64,000 nucleotides of DNA from Perognathus longimembris pacificus (Eukaryota; Chordata; Mammalia; Rodentia; Heteromyidae): assembly GCF_023159225.1 (NCBI RefSeq), contig NC_063171.1, forward strand, positions 1,531,501 through 1,595,500. The letters run 5' to 3'. Below the pieces are notes generated by a model, which worked only from the letters and a program-made list of their open reading frames with translations, made no database searches and was not told where the DNA came from. The position numbers were made by a program, and so were the translations under genes. Shown here piece after piece: positions 1 to 11,835 of the stretch (position 1 is the first letter of the stretch; every line of letters begins with the position of its first letter).

Positions 1-404
1 AAAACCATAAAGGGAATATCAGGTAAGTGTTGCTTCTATTTGAAAGCCTTTACATTATAGATAACAATATTAACTCTGAGTCAATATTAAAGTCCAATAT
101 ATACACATGGAATACATCCCCTGTTCAGAAAGTGGTTTCAAAAATGCCTTTATGTTGTTCACTTTCCTAATCCTTCAGGGAGAAAAAAATGTTTTCTTAT
201 TATTGTTTTGTGTTTCAATACTATAATGATGTGAAGGATGAATCTTTTCCCTTGAAAAAAATGTGAAAAAAAATGGAATGGATCTGTGGGAAAAAGCTTT
301 GGTGACGAATTAGAAGAGCTGGTGCCTGATCTTTAACCATCTCTTCCTGGTATTCACACTCATGTTAGTCTTCTTGAATCACAGCATCTCAGAGTGGTAA
401 TAAA
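1..404. other. Unassigned non-coding sequence
   Basis: AT-rich sequence with no reading frame, splice pattern or repeat that I recognise. Confidence 0.4.
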
Positions 405-413
405 GAAGTGATG

Positions 414-536
414 CTATGCTGGACATGGTGGTACATGCCTATAATCTCAGCATTTGGAAGGCTGAAGTAGGAGGGTTACAGGAGACTTACAAGTTCAAGG
501 TTGGTCTAGGCTACCAAAAACAAAAGGCAGAAAAAG
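414..536 (+). repeat. B1-type SINE
   Basis: 7SL-derived B1 element: it opens with ggacatggtggtacatgcc, followed by the 'cctataatctcagca' polymerase III box region and the 'gttcaaggttggtctaggctacc' block. It is flanked by a 9-bp duplication, gaagtgatg, at 405-413 and 537-545, so both ends are well placed. It lacks the tRNA-like right half found in most other SINEs here. Confidence 0.8.
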
Positions 537-864
537 GAAGTGATGTTGTACAACTTAGATGGAATTGACAAGTAAAATATAATATGCTCAGTGAACTTGA
601 ATGTAGATAATCATGGAAAATATTTTAGAATCAGTATGTCCCCAAAATTACATATTCCGTACTTACACTAAAAATGTGTTGATTGCTCGTTTGCATTTCA
701 GACTGAAATGAGTGTCCTGTGTTTTTAGTGACTGGGTCTGGCAGCCCTCGTTAGGGCTTTTGGCTTCCACCTCCTATTCTTGGGTTTGTCATCATCTCGA
801 GAGACATTCAAGCAGCCAATGAGGAGGAGTCTATCAGCACCACCAGCTACCCTTGGGAGAGGGC

Positions 865-914
865 CCCATGTCCCAAGTGCTAGGATTACAGACATGCACC
901 ACTACACACAGCTT
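865..914 (-). repeat. B1 SINE fragment, antisense
   Basis: Carries 'aagtgctaggattacagaca' and 'gcaccactacacacagct', the reverse complement of a B1 5' end. The 720-860 sequence upstream is complex and unassigned. Confidence 0.6.
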
Positions 915-919
915 TGATC

Positions 920-1670
920 TTTGTTTTCTTTTTCTGTGAAATAGGGTAAAAATATTCCCACCACTTTGTAGGGTTGGTTGGAAGCATCAATGTGCTAATA
1001 GCCTTACAAATGTTCCAGGCAATGGAGAATGGAAACATCTTGGTTATTTCAATGAATTGGCTTGCACTAAATCATCCGGAAGCATTGTTCAATCTGAGTC
1101 ATGGGCCTCACTACTCTTAACTTTCTGATTAAATAAGACTGGGTGTGCCTAGGTGATGTTGATGCTCCTACTGTAGAGACAGAGTCTGCTTAGTGCTGAG
1201 TGAGGGACTTCTTGTTTGTTTGTTTGTTTGTTTGTTTGTTCAAGCAGAGAGGAGTTTATTGGGGGGAAAGCAAACTGCAGGCCCATACAAGATGGAGGCA
1301 CGGGAGACAGAGGGGAAGGAAGAAGAGAAAAAGAGAGAAAGAGAGCTCTAGTTCCTTTGTATAAATGATTGTGTCAGCTGGGCTCAGCTGTCGGTCAAAG
1401 CAGAGCTGTCAAGAGTATGAAGTCTGATTTCTCTAAACTTGACCAGGCCTAGAAGTTTTGGATTCATTTCTGGCTACAGTCAATACCTCTAGGCAAGGGG
1501 ACACCCTTAGCCAGCAGGAAGTCTAGAAGACTAGAAAGAGAATCTCATGATTTAGATATGATCTCTCCAAACACAGTTGCTTTCTGGTATCTGCAGGAGG
1601 TGGGTCTAGGAGCCTCCCAAGTAACCAGACATGCATAGATTATTATTATGCATACTTTCCTTCCTTAGAC
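920..1670. other. Unassigned sequence with (TTTG)n and purine-rich block
   Basis: A (TTTG)n run lies at about 1,210-1,242, followed by a purine-rich stretch at 1,245-1,345 and then complex sequence to 1,670. The 'agtttattggggggaaa' block could be the antisense end of a retroposed copy, but I cannot assign it. No coding signal is visible. Confidence 0.35.
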
Positions 1671-1675
1671 TTTGT

Positions 1676-1714
1676 GTGAGTGTGTATGTGTGTGTGTGTT
1701 TGGGGGGGGGGGGG
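1676..1714. repeat. (GT)n plus poly-G tract
   Basis: A GT run followed by about a dozen G, directly against the tail side of the antisense SINE that starts at 1,715. Its position fits microsatellite growth from a SINE tail. Confidence 0.75.
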
Positions 1715-2127
1715 TTAAGGGCTTGAATTTAGGACCCGGGCACTGCCCCTTAGTTGTTTGCTCAAGGCTAGTGCTGTACTATTTGAGTCACAGCTCTATT
1801 TCTGGCATTTTTTTTTTTTTGCCAGTCCTGGGCCTTGAACTCAGGGCCTGAGCACTGTCCCTGGCTTCCTTTTGCTCAAGGCTAGCACTCTGCCACTTGA
1901 GCCACCGCGCCACTTCTGGCCATTTTCTGTATATGTGGTGCTGGGGAATTGAACCCAGGGCCTCATGTATACGAGGCAAGCTCTCTTGCCACTAGGCCAT
2001 ATCCCCAGCCCCTTCTGGCATTTTTTTAATGGTCACTTGGAGATAAGATTTTCCTGCCAGGGCTGGATGGAACCTTTATCTTCAGATCTCAGCCTCCTGA
2101 ATAGTTAGGGTAACAGTCACCATTACA
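1715..2127 (-). repeat. B1-tRNA-like composite SINE, split by a dimeric ID-like SINE
   Basis: The antisense right half (about 1,715-1,808, 'ctcaaggctagtgctgtact') and left half (about 2,013-2,127, 'agatctcagcctcctgaata') belong to one SINE. It is interrupted by a younger dimeric SINE. The target sequence ttctggcattttt sits on both sides of the insert, which fixes the order of events. Confidence 0.8.
1812..2012 (-). repeat. Dimeric ID-like SINE (IDL-type), nested
   Basis: Antisense copy: T-run to 1,820, then gccagtcctgggccttga, the right-half block 'caaggctagcactctgccac', the left-half block 'gaattgaacccagggcctc', ending in ccccagcccc. The flanking duplication (ttctggcattttt) is in the older host SINE. 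It is close to the consensus seen elsewhere in the window. Confidence 0.85.
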
Positions 2128-2129
2128 GT

Positions 2130-2500
2130 AATAAGCCATAAATGGGTGGTGGCTTCCTTTATACTTTAAATAATCTCCAGACTACCTAATCCCTGGTAAA
2201 TGCTATGCAAATACTGCTTATGCTCTATGTGTAGGGGACGATGTCAACAATAAAAAGTCTAGACATGTTTAGTATAGATGCAATTGAAAACATTTTCATC
2301 AGTTCTTGGTTAAATCTGTGGATGTGACTTAGTGAGTAGAAAGGACTGTGATAGGGTCAGTCTGGCTCCTGGAACTTGAACCATCTTAAAATCCTGAGAA
2401 TATTCCTTCAGCTGAAGTTTTCACCTCACTGAGAAAGGCTGGGAAAGTTTGTAGTAGAAAGTAATTAATTTGAAGACAATATGCTGTAACCAAGTGTGCA
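2130..2500. other. Unassigned non-coding sequence
   Basis: No gene or clear repeat. It ends where the L1 3' end begins. Confidence 0.35.
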
Positions 2501-2503
2501 TCT

Positions 2504-2662
2504 TGGGGGGGAGGGTGGCGCAGGAATTGGGGAGGGGGGAGGTGGGAGAAAAATGAGGGAGGAGGTAACAAGTTTCATAAGAAATGTACTCAGTGCCTTA
2601 TATATGAAACTGTAAGCCCTCTGTGCATCACTCTGATGATAAATAAATAAATTTTAAAAAAG
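2504..2662 (+). mobile_element. L1 3' end, 5'-truncated
   Basis: A G-rich purine tract is followed by 'gaggaggtaacaagtttcat', 'atatgaaactgtaagccctc', AATAAA-type signals and an A-rich tail. The same order is seen at 21,060-21,205 and 32,159-32,334, so this is a repeated LINE-1 3' terminus. I found no clear target duplication. Confidence 0.7.
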
Positions 2663-2663
2663 A

Positions 2664-3480
2664 AAAAGAAGATGAATGGTGTGAAATATTTTTAATTGAC
2701 AGGAAAATACTTTTAAAAAGATGATCTTCCCCATCTATAGGCACCTTCATTTATTTATTCCTACTAAAAAGAGCTTCCACTTTCAAAAATAAGTTTGTAA
2801 CACCAATAACAAAACCATTCTCTCTGGAAAACCCACTTCCCTGCTAAGTACATACAACCCCATCTGTCTATTGTGCTAGCCTCACCAGTGCCTCCACTGC
2901 TGAAATAAATCTTCTAGCCTATCTAGCTTCTCCCTAGTACCCAACAAGTAGACAAGAGAAGTTGAGAAAAATACCAAATATCAACACATAAATAAGTTTG
3001 GACTTTTTCACTTTTTTTTTTCATTTACAGCCATCTGTCCCATTTCCCTTTGCTACCTACAAAAATATAAAGCAAAACTGAAATCTCCAAAGGAGACATA
3101 TTGATGGCCAAAGTTTATTTGAGAAATCACCAGTGCCGTACAGAATTTGGCATTTCAGGTACAAAGTATGACATCCGTGATCCTTGACAAAATAGCTATA
3201 CAGAGCCCTGGAAATAACCTTAGGCAGTGCCTTCTATCTGGATGACTTGTTTTACTTACCTTGTTTAAATATTTCAAACATGAACCATGACTTTTCAGAA
3301 GAAATAGCAGTTCCTCTGAACTTTCTGTAACAGGAACTGCCAGTTATTCATGTTATATGCTTGAAACACATGACATTGAGCAAGAGGGTGAATGAAATAA
3401 AAATCAAACCAGATCTAGCTATGAAGAATGAAAGGAAATCAGTGAACATAAAATGAGTCTCAGAGAACCTGAAGGAAAAA
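2664..3480. other. Unassigned non-coding sequence
   Basis: No coding exon or recognisable repeat, apart from short A/T runs. Confidence 0.35.
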
Positions 3481-3497
3481 TAGCACATCTGCTTTGT

Positions 3498-3716
3498 TTG
3501 TTTGTTTTTGGGTTGTTTTTTTTTGCCAGTCCTGGGCCTTGGACTCAGGGCCTGAGCACTGTCCCTGGCTTCTTTTTGCTCAAGGCTAGCACTCTGCCAC
3601 TTGAGCCACAGCGCCACTTCTGGCCATTTTCTGTATATGTGGTGCTGGGGAATCGAACCCAGGGCTTCAAGTATACGAGGCAAGCACTCTTGCCACTAGG
3701 CCATATCCCCAGCCCC
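3498..3716 (-). repeat. Dimeric ID-like SINE with 16-bp target duplication
   Basis: Full-length antisense copy ending in ccccagcccc. The duplication agcacatctgctttgt is perfect at 3,482-3,497 and 3,717-3,732. The reading frames across it on both strands come from SINE sequence, not from a gene. Confidence 0.92.
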
Positions 3717-3732
3717 AGCACATCTGCTTTGT

Positions 3733-5040
3733 ATGTGTTAACCAAAATACATACAACAAAGGCAAACAAAGTGAACAGATGAATAGAGCATAGACTTTGG
3801 TTCTTATACCCTGTCATGGTAGTGGCAGCAGGAACTGAGGCACATATTGGACAAAATAGGACCAGTGCACGAGAAGCACCAGGCCATTTAGCTTACTTGT
3901 ACACAGGTCTCCAAACTGTCTCTTTCCTTTATATTGAAATTCTATACATAATTCTGCTGTGCAGGAAAAGTTTCTTCTATTGAAATAGATAGATTTTGAG
4001 TCAACACAATAGAATAGGAAAAAAACAGTTTCTGTTTAAAGCTTATATTATTGTTTAAGGCCTATGTGAGATTTTGTGGTGGGGGCAGAATTCTCATATG
4101 GATAAGTGTCCATATTGGACATCTTTTGTCTATCACAATCTGCTACTCTGAGGAGAGTGTTGCCACCTGACTGAAAGAAAAGTAGACATGTATATTGTCA
4201 TTGTTAGGTTTTTCCTAAAACTTGGGATAAAGACAGATGTAGACTAAAGTCAGAGTAGAGTGATGAGCTCTGTCTCGATGGCAAAAGACAAAGAACACAT
4301 TATTAAATGATCTAATTTTGTATGATTTGGGCCTGTAATAGTATATATGGGAAGTCTTCCTTCAGGATAAAGGTTTGAAATTGTGGGAAAAAAGGAAAGT
4401 AAATAATGTTATAGTGGATCAGAACCAAACATTTTGATTTTCTCATTGGCATAGGTTTCCAGAATTAAATAAAGAATACCTAAACATATTCTCTGTCATT
4501 GAGTAACTTTGTAAAGCACAAACTTATTTGAAATAGCATTAAAAAGGTTATTTTTCTGAGATCTAAAAAGTAACTGATAAAAGAAAAATTAGCAAGAAAA
4601 AAGAAAATAAAACAAATTTTATTAACAGTTTTTACATGCACAAGGTTTTCCCCAATAGTAGAGAAGGCCTCCCCAAAAGTGATTAGACCAAGATTCTAAC
4701 CTATCACCTTAACAAAGGCTGATAAATTGTGGAGAAATGACAGTCATGGTGCTTTTAGCTCCTGGAGGCAGTAACTTGTGAGAAGGTAGCTGAATGCATG
4801 TGGTTGATAAAGGTTGTTTGGTACAGTATTTTTGTTTAGACTCCAGTGGTCTCTGGAGATAACAGTAGTCTTCAGGAATTGTTCTCTTCCAGCTAGAGAG
4901 AAGGGAACATCTTTACAAAAGGAAATATATGCCCTGCTTTGAAGCAGAAGAAAAGGGAGCTAGGGAGCACTTCCTCTTTCTGCTACCCATAATCCTCTGG
5001 CTACAGTGACATTTGGGAGTAGCCATCCTGATTCCATTCA
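3733..5040. other. Unassigned non-coding sequence
   Basis: About 1.3 kb of complex, AT-rich sequence without a supported gene or repeat. Confidence 0.35.
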
Positions 5041-5042
5041 TT

Positions 5043-5290
5043 CCTTTAGCAACGTTTCTCAAACTTCAGTCTGTATATAGATTGCCTGTTTTTGTGAAGC
5101 ACGTTAAGAAACGTTGCTTCAGCAGGTGTGGACAGGGGCCTGATATTCTGCAATTCTAGCATGCTGCCATGTGTATCATATCCAGGAAGTATTTGAGCCC
5201 CATCCCAAGGCAAATGAACACGAGTGTAGGGAGAGTTGTCTGAAGACACTCGATGGCGCAGCACAAACAGCTGAGAACCACAGCTCTTAG
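5043..5290. mobile_element. Possible hAT-Charlie (MER5-like) remnant
   Basis: The start (caacgtttctcaaacttcag) and end (gctgagaaccacagctc) look like the inverted ends of MER5-type non-autonomous DNA transposons, whose ends read roughly 'gttctcaaac...tgagaaccac'. The middle is diverged. Assignment is from memory of the family. Confidence 0.5.
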
Positions 5291-5867
5291 TTGATGCAAT
5301 TGTTTAGCTTTGGGAGGATTCAATTTCACCATCGATGTAGCATAGCCTATACCATCTTTTATTCCTACAGCAACCAAGACGAATGGGAACCCTGCCTGCC
5401 TAAGCCCTGGAGGCTCCCATTTTATATCCAAGCAAATACTAATTTCAATGGTGCCAAGCACTACCAGACTCTTGGAAAGAAAAGAATGGTCTTATTGTTT
5501 ATGTCCTTAAAGGAAAAATTGGTCAAACCACTCTAAATAAGAATCTACTAGAAATTTCCACATATGCAAATCCTGTACTGTTCCTTGCAATTTGGCCACA
5601 AGAATTCTCTGAGTGGTCTTTTCATGGCTTCTTCGCCCTTCAGACCTGAATTCAGATTTCCCTCTTTTTGCACCATCAAATGTCTTTAGACAATGCCCAT
5701 TCTAGGCTAATAATAAGGTCTTATAGGCATATAACTACATTTTGAAAAAAATCATGATCTTATATGGGGAAATCTCCAAATTATTTCCTTTATTTAATCT
5801 ATATCTGTATGTATCTATATATCTTACATTTAAATGTAATACCCACACTGAAAGTGGGATGTCTGTT

Positions 5868-5985
5868 AAGGCGGCTCACACCTGTAATCCTAGCTACTCA
5901 GGAGTCTGATACCTGAGGATCATAGTTTGAAGCCAGCCTGAGCAGGAAAGGCCATGACTCCCTGCAGAAGGGGAACATGGCAGCT
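5868..5985 (+). repeat. B1-left composite SINE, truncated
   Basis: Contains 'ggctcacacctgtaatccta', 'gctactcaggagtctgatac' and 'gaagccagcctgagcaggaa'. The tRNA-like right half is missing; a pyrimidine-rich stretch follows (5,985-6,025). Confidence 0.7.
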
Positions 5986-5989
5986 TCTT

Positions 5990-6395
5990 CCTCCCTTCCT
6001 TCCTCTTCCTTTTCCTCTTCCTATTTCTTTGTAACACTGGTTTTTGTAGAAGGGTTTGGTGGTTCTAATTTGCATTTATATGTCTTCAAGTAAAAGGTGG
6101 AGGATGGGATGCAAGAAGGAAAAGTCATCCTCTGCGATGTAGAAAAGCAACTCTGATACCAGATTTCTAATACAACATGGATTGACACAGGTGGAAGTAA
6201 TTTGTCACTGAAGACAAATTATAAAATATTCTGTTTCATTTCAAATTATTTAACATATTTTGGCTTGTGATTTCTACTTGTTATTTATGTAGTTATTTGC
6301 AATGCATGAGATGGGAGCACAGGGCCTTTTGTATGTTATGCCATATGCCACTGAACTTCATTCCAGTACCAAGTTTATTCTTTTTCTTTATTTTG
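5990..6395. other. Unassigned, CT-rich start
   Basis: After a CT-rich run there is no recognisable feature. Confidence 0.3.
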
Positions 6396-6401
6396 TTTTA
6401 T

Positions 6402-6622
6402 TTTTTGCAAGTATGAGGGCTTGAATTTAGGACCTGGGTGTTATCGATTAGCTTTTCAGTAAGCTTTGGCACTCTATCTTGTGATTCACAGCTTCATTTC
6501 TGACTTTTTGATGACCGAAGAGTCTCAAGGATTTTCCTGCCTGAGCTAGCTTTTATCTTTAGTCCTCAGATCTCAGCCCCCTGAGTGGCTAGGATTACAG
6601 GTGTGAGTCACTGGCACCCAGC
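6402..6622 (-). repeat. B1-tRNA-like composite SINE
   Basis: Antisense copy, diverged: right half 'cttgtgattcacagcttcat', linker 'ttttgatgaccgaagagtct', and left half 'atctcagccccctgagtggc' then 'attacaggtgtgagtcactg'. Confidence 0.8.
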
Positions 6623-7059
6623 AAGTTTGATTCCTTATCTGTGTATATAGAATCTGCATGTCTATCACATGTACATACATATGAATATGAGAGAATTTTC
6701 CCCAAAAAAGCATGATACAGAAAGAGTTTAATGTAAATACTTTTTCAAATAGCTATCTTCCAGTTATTTTATGATAATCCTTTTAATTTTAAAAATATGG
6801 CCAACGTCTGAAAACATTCTTGTTTCCTCTTTGGTAATTTTCTCATACATCTGTCCTGCATTCACATAACACTTGTAGAATGATTTCTCTGTGTCAAAGA
6901 CCAGACATACAATGAATATTCAATAGTGTGCATTTAGTGCAAATTATAATCAGCTTTATTTAATATTTTTCATGAAGCTTTTCTATAAAATTTTGATTTT
7001 TGACTTTACACATACATACACATGTATGTGTGTGTATTTAGTTTCAATTTTAATTAATT

Positions 7060-7485
7060 TTTGTTCCAGTGCTATAGCTTGAACTCAGCCTGGGTACTGT
7101 CCATAACTTTTTTGTTCAAGGATGATGCTCTACCACTTGATCCATAGCTCAAATTCTGGCTTTTGGTTGGATAACTGGAGTCTCATGATCTTTTCTTCCT
7201 GGGTTTGAACCTCAGTGCTCAATTCTCAGCCTTCTGAGTAAATAAAATTACAGACCTGAGCCACAGGCACTCAGGTTAAGCTCAATTTTTACTTTGCTGG
7301 TCTTGGGGCATGGACTCAGGGCATAGGCACTGTCCTTGAACTTTTGTGTTCAAGCTAGTGCTCTACCACTTGGAGCAACAGTGGTATTTTTGGCTTTTTG
7401 GTAGTTACATGGAGGTAAGATTCTGACAAACTTTTCTTGCCAGGGTTTGCTTTGAACTTAGGCATGAGCCACTGATGCCTGGCAA
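7060..7485 (-). repeat. Two antisense composite SINEs in tandem
   Basis: The first copy runs about 7,060-7,276 and ends in 'gagccacaggcactcaggtt'. The second runs about 7,285-7,485 from 'gctggtcttggggcatggac' to 'catgagccactgatgcctgg'; the second has an internal deletion. Both are old by the number of differences from better copies. Confidence 0.75.
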
Positions 7486-7489
7486 GAGA

Positions 7490-8990
7490 ATCTTAATTCT
7501 TAAAAGTTGCTTACTGCTTGAAGAAAACTAATTTGGATCTTACAGGTGGGAAAACAAAATGAACCTGATGTAAGTAAAGAGAAATATAAATTATGATTTA
7601 CTGCTTTTGAAGATGGCTTTGTTTATGAGATGAAGTTTGGCAATCTCCTTCAATGGATATAGTAATTTAAGCAAATTTTACATTAGGTATTTTCTATTGT
7701 GGCATTGTAAGACTTTAATGGCCATTTAAGAATTGGTCAAGTGCCAGATATGCATTGTGATGACAAATTGCTCACAATGAATTATTTTGAGAGAAAATAC
7801 TATGTTTTGTTTTTGAAACACATTTGTATAAATACTAGACACATTCTTGTATCTGTAAATCTTATTCTTTTATTATAAACTTGAAAGACCTATTTTGTCT
7901 TTGTTTGTGCCTTTCAGGTCCTTCTAAATCTTCTGCCTATGTCCTTTGGGGCAGGAAAGAGTTGGCTAATGGATTATCATTGCTTAACTTCCTCATGAGT
8001 CCTTAAGCAAACACATAGTGATTGCAGATTGCTTGATGCTTCCAAAAATAAAGAAAACCACATAGAACTCTTCATTTTTTATTCTTTCCTTTATGAATGC
8101 AAAATTATCCAGATTTTTTGTAGGTCATTGGCAGAGTTTTATTATAATTTTTAAACTAAAGAACTTTATTTTTCTCAAACGAGATCTACATTGACTAATA
8201 AAGGTAACCACTGTTAAACTTATAATGGTCTGTATTTCCAGGGATGTTATTTATAATATAAGTCACATAAAATCAATGAGAATACAAATGAATATTATTC
8301 ATTTCACAAATGAGTAAGATAGTTGCCAATTTTCAAATAGCAAAGCATGTGTATTTATTTGATTAAATAGTTCTAATGTTGTATTTATGGATTACAAGAA
8401 AGCAGAGAACTGGGGAAGGGCGATCCTTCATTTTTGAGGCTATAATTCTGCTTCTGCTTTGGTTGCCTACCTCATTTTAGATCTGCAAATCTCCATCATC
8501 ACTGGGGTCAGATGCAAACCAGGTAGGGTTTGATTATTACACAATTTTGGAGCATCTTCTTAAGAAAAAAAAGAAAAATATTTTACTTTTGCAAAAGTTG
8601 CAACAATACAAAACAATGTGAGTCAGTTATTGGAAAGAAGTCTCCTCTATAATTTAAATGATATTCCTGAAGATTAATTATGATTTATCTGCACAGTAAA
8701 GCTACTTCTGGACTTCTACACATGCAGAACTGGGGGATGAAGCTCTCGCATCTCACCCATCAGAATATCATGCAATTGATTTGCATATGGCTTATGGAAA
8801 TCAGTTACATAACACGGAAAATGCACTAGGGAACAATCATATATCCATGTTTATGTATTTGAAAATTTTTGCTCAGTTTACTAGAGAGCTGTTGCTTGGT
8901 CTGTTTGACTGTATTTGGGGGACCATCATTTGAATCTGTGGAGTACTAAGTGATCAATCATTATTGTAGTTGTTGAAAAATAACAATATT
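7490..8990. other. Unassigned 1.5 kb, AT-rich
   Basis: No gene or repeat recognised. The 8,680-8,830 part is more complex and carries an octamer-like atttgcat; it could be regulatory, but nothing here proves that. Confidence 0.35.
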
Positions 8991-8994
8991 GAGC

Positions 8995-9200
8995 CTGGCC
9001 TTATGGCACACACCTGTTATCCTAGATACTGTACAAATAAAGGAAGGAGGATTGCAGTTCAAAGCCAAAATAAGCATTATGGGATGATCCTATCTGTAAA
9101 ACTAACTAACATGAAGGGACTGAGGATGTGGATCAAGTAGTAGACCACTTGCCTAAGGAGCAGGTCCCCAATGCAATCCTGCACTGAAAACAAAAGTTGT
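8995..9200 (+). repeat. Composite SINE, diverged
   Basis: Left half 'ttatggcacacacctgttat' then an ID-like right half 'ggatgtggatcaagtagtag' ending 'tgcaatcctgcactg'. Confidence 0.65.
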
Positions 9201-9579
9201 ATAAGCCTCCATAACTAAATTTATGGGTTGAATTATATTGCAAACTTTTTGTTTGTTCACGTTTATGTAGACATGCTATTTATATAAGCTAATTTCTATC
9301 ATGGACAAACAAATATCAGAGAAAACCAACTGGTGCTACATTTGGAGATAGAGGCAAACCTGAAATCCTGAGATTTGGAGAAGGTTTTATGGAGGCTGGT
9401 TGGAACTGAGTCATATGCAAAGGCAACCATATCTTTGAAGCAGAAAAAATCATTTCAATAAAGGCGAGAGCCTTCATTCTGATAGGAAAGACTAGAGAAA
9501 CTTCACCACCAAGTTAAGTTCTTCTGAAGGGGGTCTCTATTTGGAGAAGTAGATGAAGACCATATTATTAAAAGCAAGG

Positions 9580-9771
9580 GGGGCTGGGAATATGTCTTAG
9601 TGGCAAGAGTGCTTGACTCATATACATGAAGCCCTGGGTTGGATTCCCCAGCACCACATATATAGAAAACGTCCAGAAGTGGTGTTGTGGCTCAAGTGGC
9701 AGAGTGCTAGTCTTGAGCAAAAAGAAGCCAGGGACAGTGCTCAGACCCTGAGTCCAAGGCCCAGGACTGGC

Positions 9772-9797
<26 letters not shown>
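9580..9797 (+). repeat. Dimeric ID-like SINE, sense, with A tail
   Basis: Starts ggggctgggaatatgtctta and ends ggcccaggactggc plus about 25 A. The sequence aaagcaagg precedes the start and recurs right after the tail, giving a short duplication. It has lost most CpG sites compared with the 48,068 copy. Confidence 0.88.
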
Positions 9798-9803
<6 letters not shown>

Positions 9804-9828
9804 CTTTGAAAATCAAGCTAAAAGCCTG

Positions 9829-10050
9829 GAGTCAGTGTTTTTCAAAGTGTGGTCTGTAGATAGAGCTGCTCTGACCAGCCTAGAACTTGTTAGATATGTA
9901 AATTAGCAGGTCCTGCCCCAGACCTTGGTTCTGAGACTCTTGGGGTGGGCCTGGCAATCTGTCTTAATAAGCCCTCTGGTGATGTCAATGCTTACTGGAG
10001 AACCAAGGCTCTCAAATATAGTGAGCCACAGAACATTTCCAAAAGGAAGG
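9829..10050 (+). mobile_element. hAT-Charlie non-autonomous element (MER5/MER3-like)
   Basis: Opens with tcagtgtttttcaaagtgtgg. It continues with 'gaacttgttagatatgtaaa', 'gcaggtcctgccccagacct' and 'ggggtgggcctggcaatctg', in the order I remember for Charlie-type MITEs, and closes with gagaaccaaggctctc. Family name is from memory. Confidence 0.7.
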
Positions 10051-11680
10051 GGAAGCAATGTTTCTAGAAGATTAAGGCAGCAACTGTGGGTTAGACAGGT
10101 TGCACAGAGACCAGATTAGATGCAGGAGATTCTCCTTAAAAAACAAACAAACAAAAATTTATATCTTAATAGACATCATATATAAATTACAATACATGCT
10201 GCCGAATTCCTAAGCTGTCTGTGTCAGAGTTTTAGCATCTTCATTTTCTTTGAGAACATCTTAAATTGTAGCGATATACCTTGTGAGCCAGCTTTAAATT
10301 ATTTAATAATCAAGTTAATGCCTTTGTTTTATTAGAGTGAGAGCTAATTTAATGACTGTTAGCTAGTGAGTAGTAGGAGAAAACTCTGTCTTTTGTAGCA
10401 AATGCAATAAAAATTCAGTAACCTTGTAAATATACATCAACCACATGAGAAAATTACTTTTAGCATGGAATTTAGGTGTTTTTAGGGAGTTTTAAGGGAG
10501 ACTGTCCTTCCAACATTAATTTCAAGTGAACATGTTTGAACTTGAAGTAGAATAGGTATGGAGACAGGGACAAAAGAGGGAAGGACAGAGGGAGGGATGG
10601 AGATAGGGGATAGAGAAACAGTGGCTGTTGGCTGCATGAGGGAGAAGAGTGACCAAACGAGGAGAAAAAAAAGAAAAGGGAAGAAAAAATGCAGCAAGGC
10701 AGTATAAAAGAATGTGTTTGAATTAGTCAACTCTGTCAGAGGGGGAGTTCCAGGGTCTGAGAAGGGAGGCCCCTGGGCTGGCATACTGGGGAATGAGCAT
10801 CCCCTAAGAGACAATCCAGTCACAAAGACCTTACCTCCTGTGCCTCAGGCTTCCACCGATTGATGCTGTATACCACTGCCCACTAAGGGTTTTCTTAGGT
10901 TAGAAAACTTGGCATGTTTTAGACATCCATCCAGAGAAAATCCACTGTGGGAGAAGCCCACAGCAAATGCTCTTACAGAAACTCCACATCTGAAGTGATA
11001 AGAGTTTACACAAGACTTACACAATTTGACAGAAGAGACAGGTTGATGAAATGACTGTGGTGTCTTTTTTTTTTTTTTTTTTTCTTGTCTTCTTCTGGCA
11101 TTGTATTTGAGTGGGTACATAACCATGGGAAAGCCGAGAGCTGGCCTTAGTTTCTGGCTAGGACTGACATCCTGTATGATCCCAGCCAAAAGACATTGCC
11201 TCAGCCCTGGATTCACTCTGGAGCTGGACCCTGAGGAGCTGGGGAGCGAGTCTGTGCAGCGGTCCAGGCTTCTCAATTTTCATAAGCTTAGAAGGAGATC
11301 CAGCCAACAACGCCCAAACCTCCTACACCAAGGCCAGTCTCCCTTCAGGTCAGGCTGGACAAAGCTTTTCAGGAAAGAACCTTGTTAGTATTGGAGCCTC
11401 ATGGGAAATCTTGTCATGGAAGCAGGGTTGAGGAGTGGAATGCTGTGATAAGAAAGTAAGTGCCTGGTGTGGAAGCTGGGTAGACTGCATCAAAGTCCCA
11501 AAAGCATTGGGCAAGCTTCAAGAGCGTGGGGCCAGGGAAGAGTTCCAGAACGGGAGACATGTGGCTTCTGTCTATATACTGTCAAAGACAATGGGATATG
11601 GCCCGAAAGACAGACAAGCAAAAGCAGAGTACAGCAAGGGGACAATATCCACATGGACCCATAGCTCAAGTGCCAGGTAC
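10050..11680. other. Unassigned 1.6 kb
   Basis: Complex sequence with a poly-T tract at about 11,066-11,085. Short reading frames occur here on both strands (up to about 143 codons), but they overlap each other, have no visible domain and look like chance frames in GC-balanced DNA. Confidence 0.35.
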
Positions 11681-11689
11681 AGAACCTGT

Positions 11690-11835
11690 GCCCCTCACTA
11701 TGTAAATTCATTTCACCTTCAGAAAACAAGGAGTACCGCGGTGTAACCCTTCCTTTACACATGAAGAAACTGAGGCACACAGCGATTACCACCACTGTCC
11801 AGTGACTTGAAGACTGAGTCTGCAGGCTAGCTGTT
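11690..11835 (+). repeat. MIR-like ancient SINE
   Basis: The core 'catgaagaaactgaggcaca' with the following 'gtgacttgaagactgagtct' matches the MIR consensus pattern (gatgaggaaactgaggc...). The ends are vague. Confidence 0.6.

Noticed and set aside
3348..3817. Overlapping frames of about 90-111 codons on both strands
   Set aside because: They translate the dimeric SINE; the same peptide pattern recurs at every SINE copy (1,788, 9,613, 13,461, 20,492, 50,438, 59,295).
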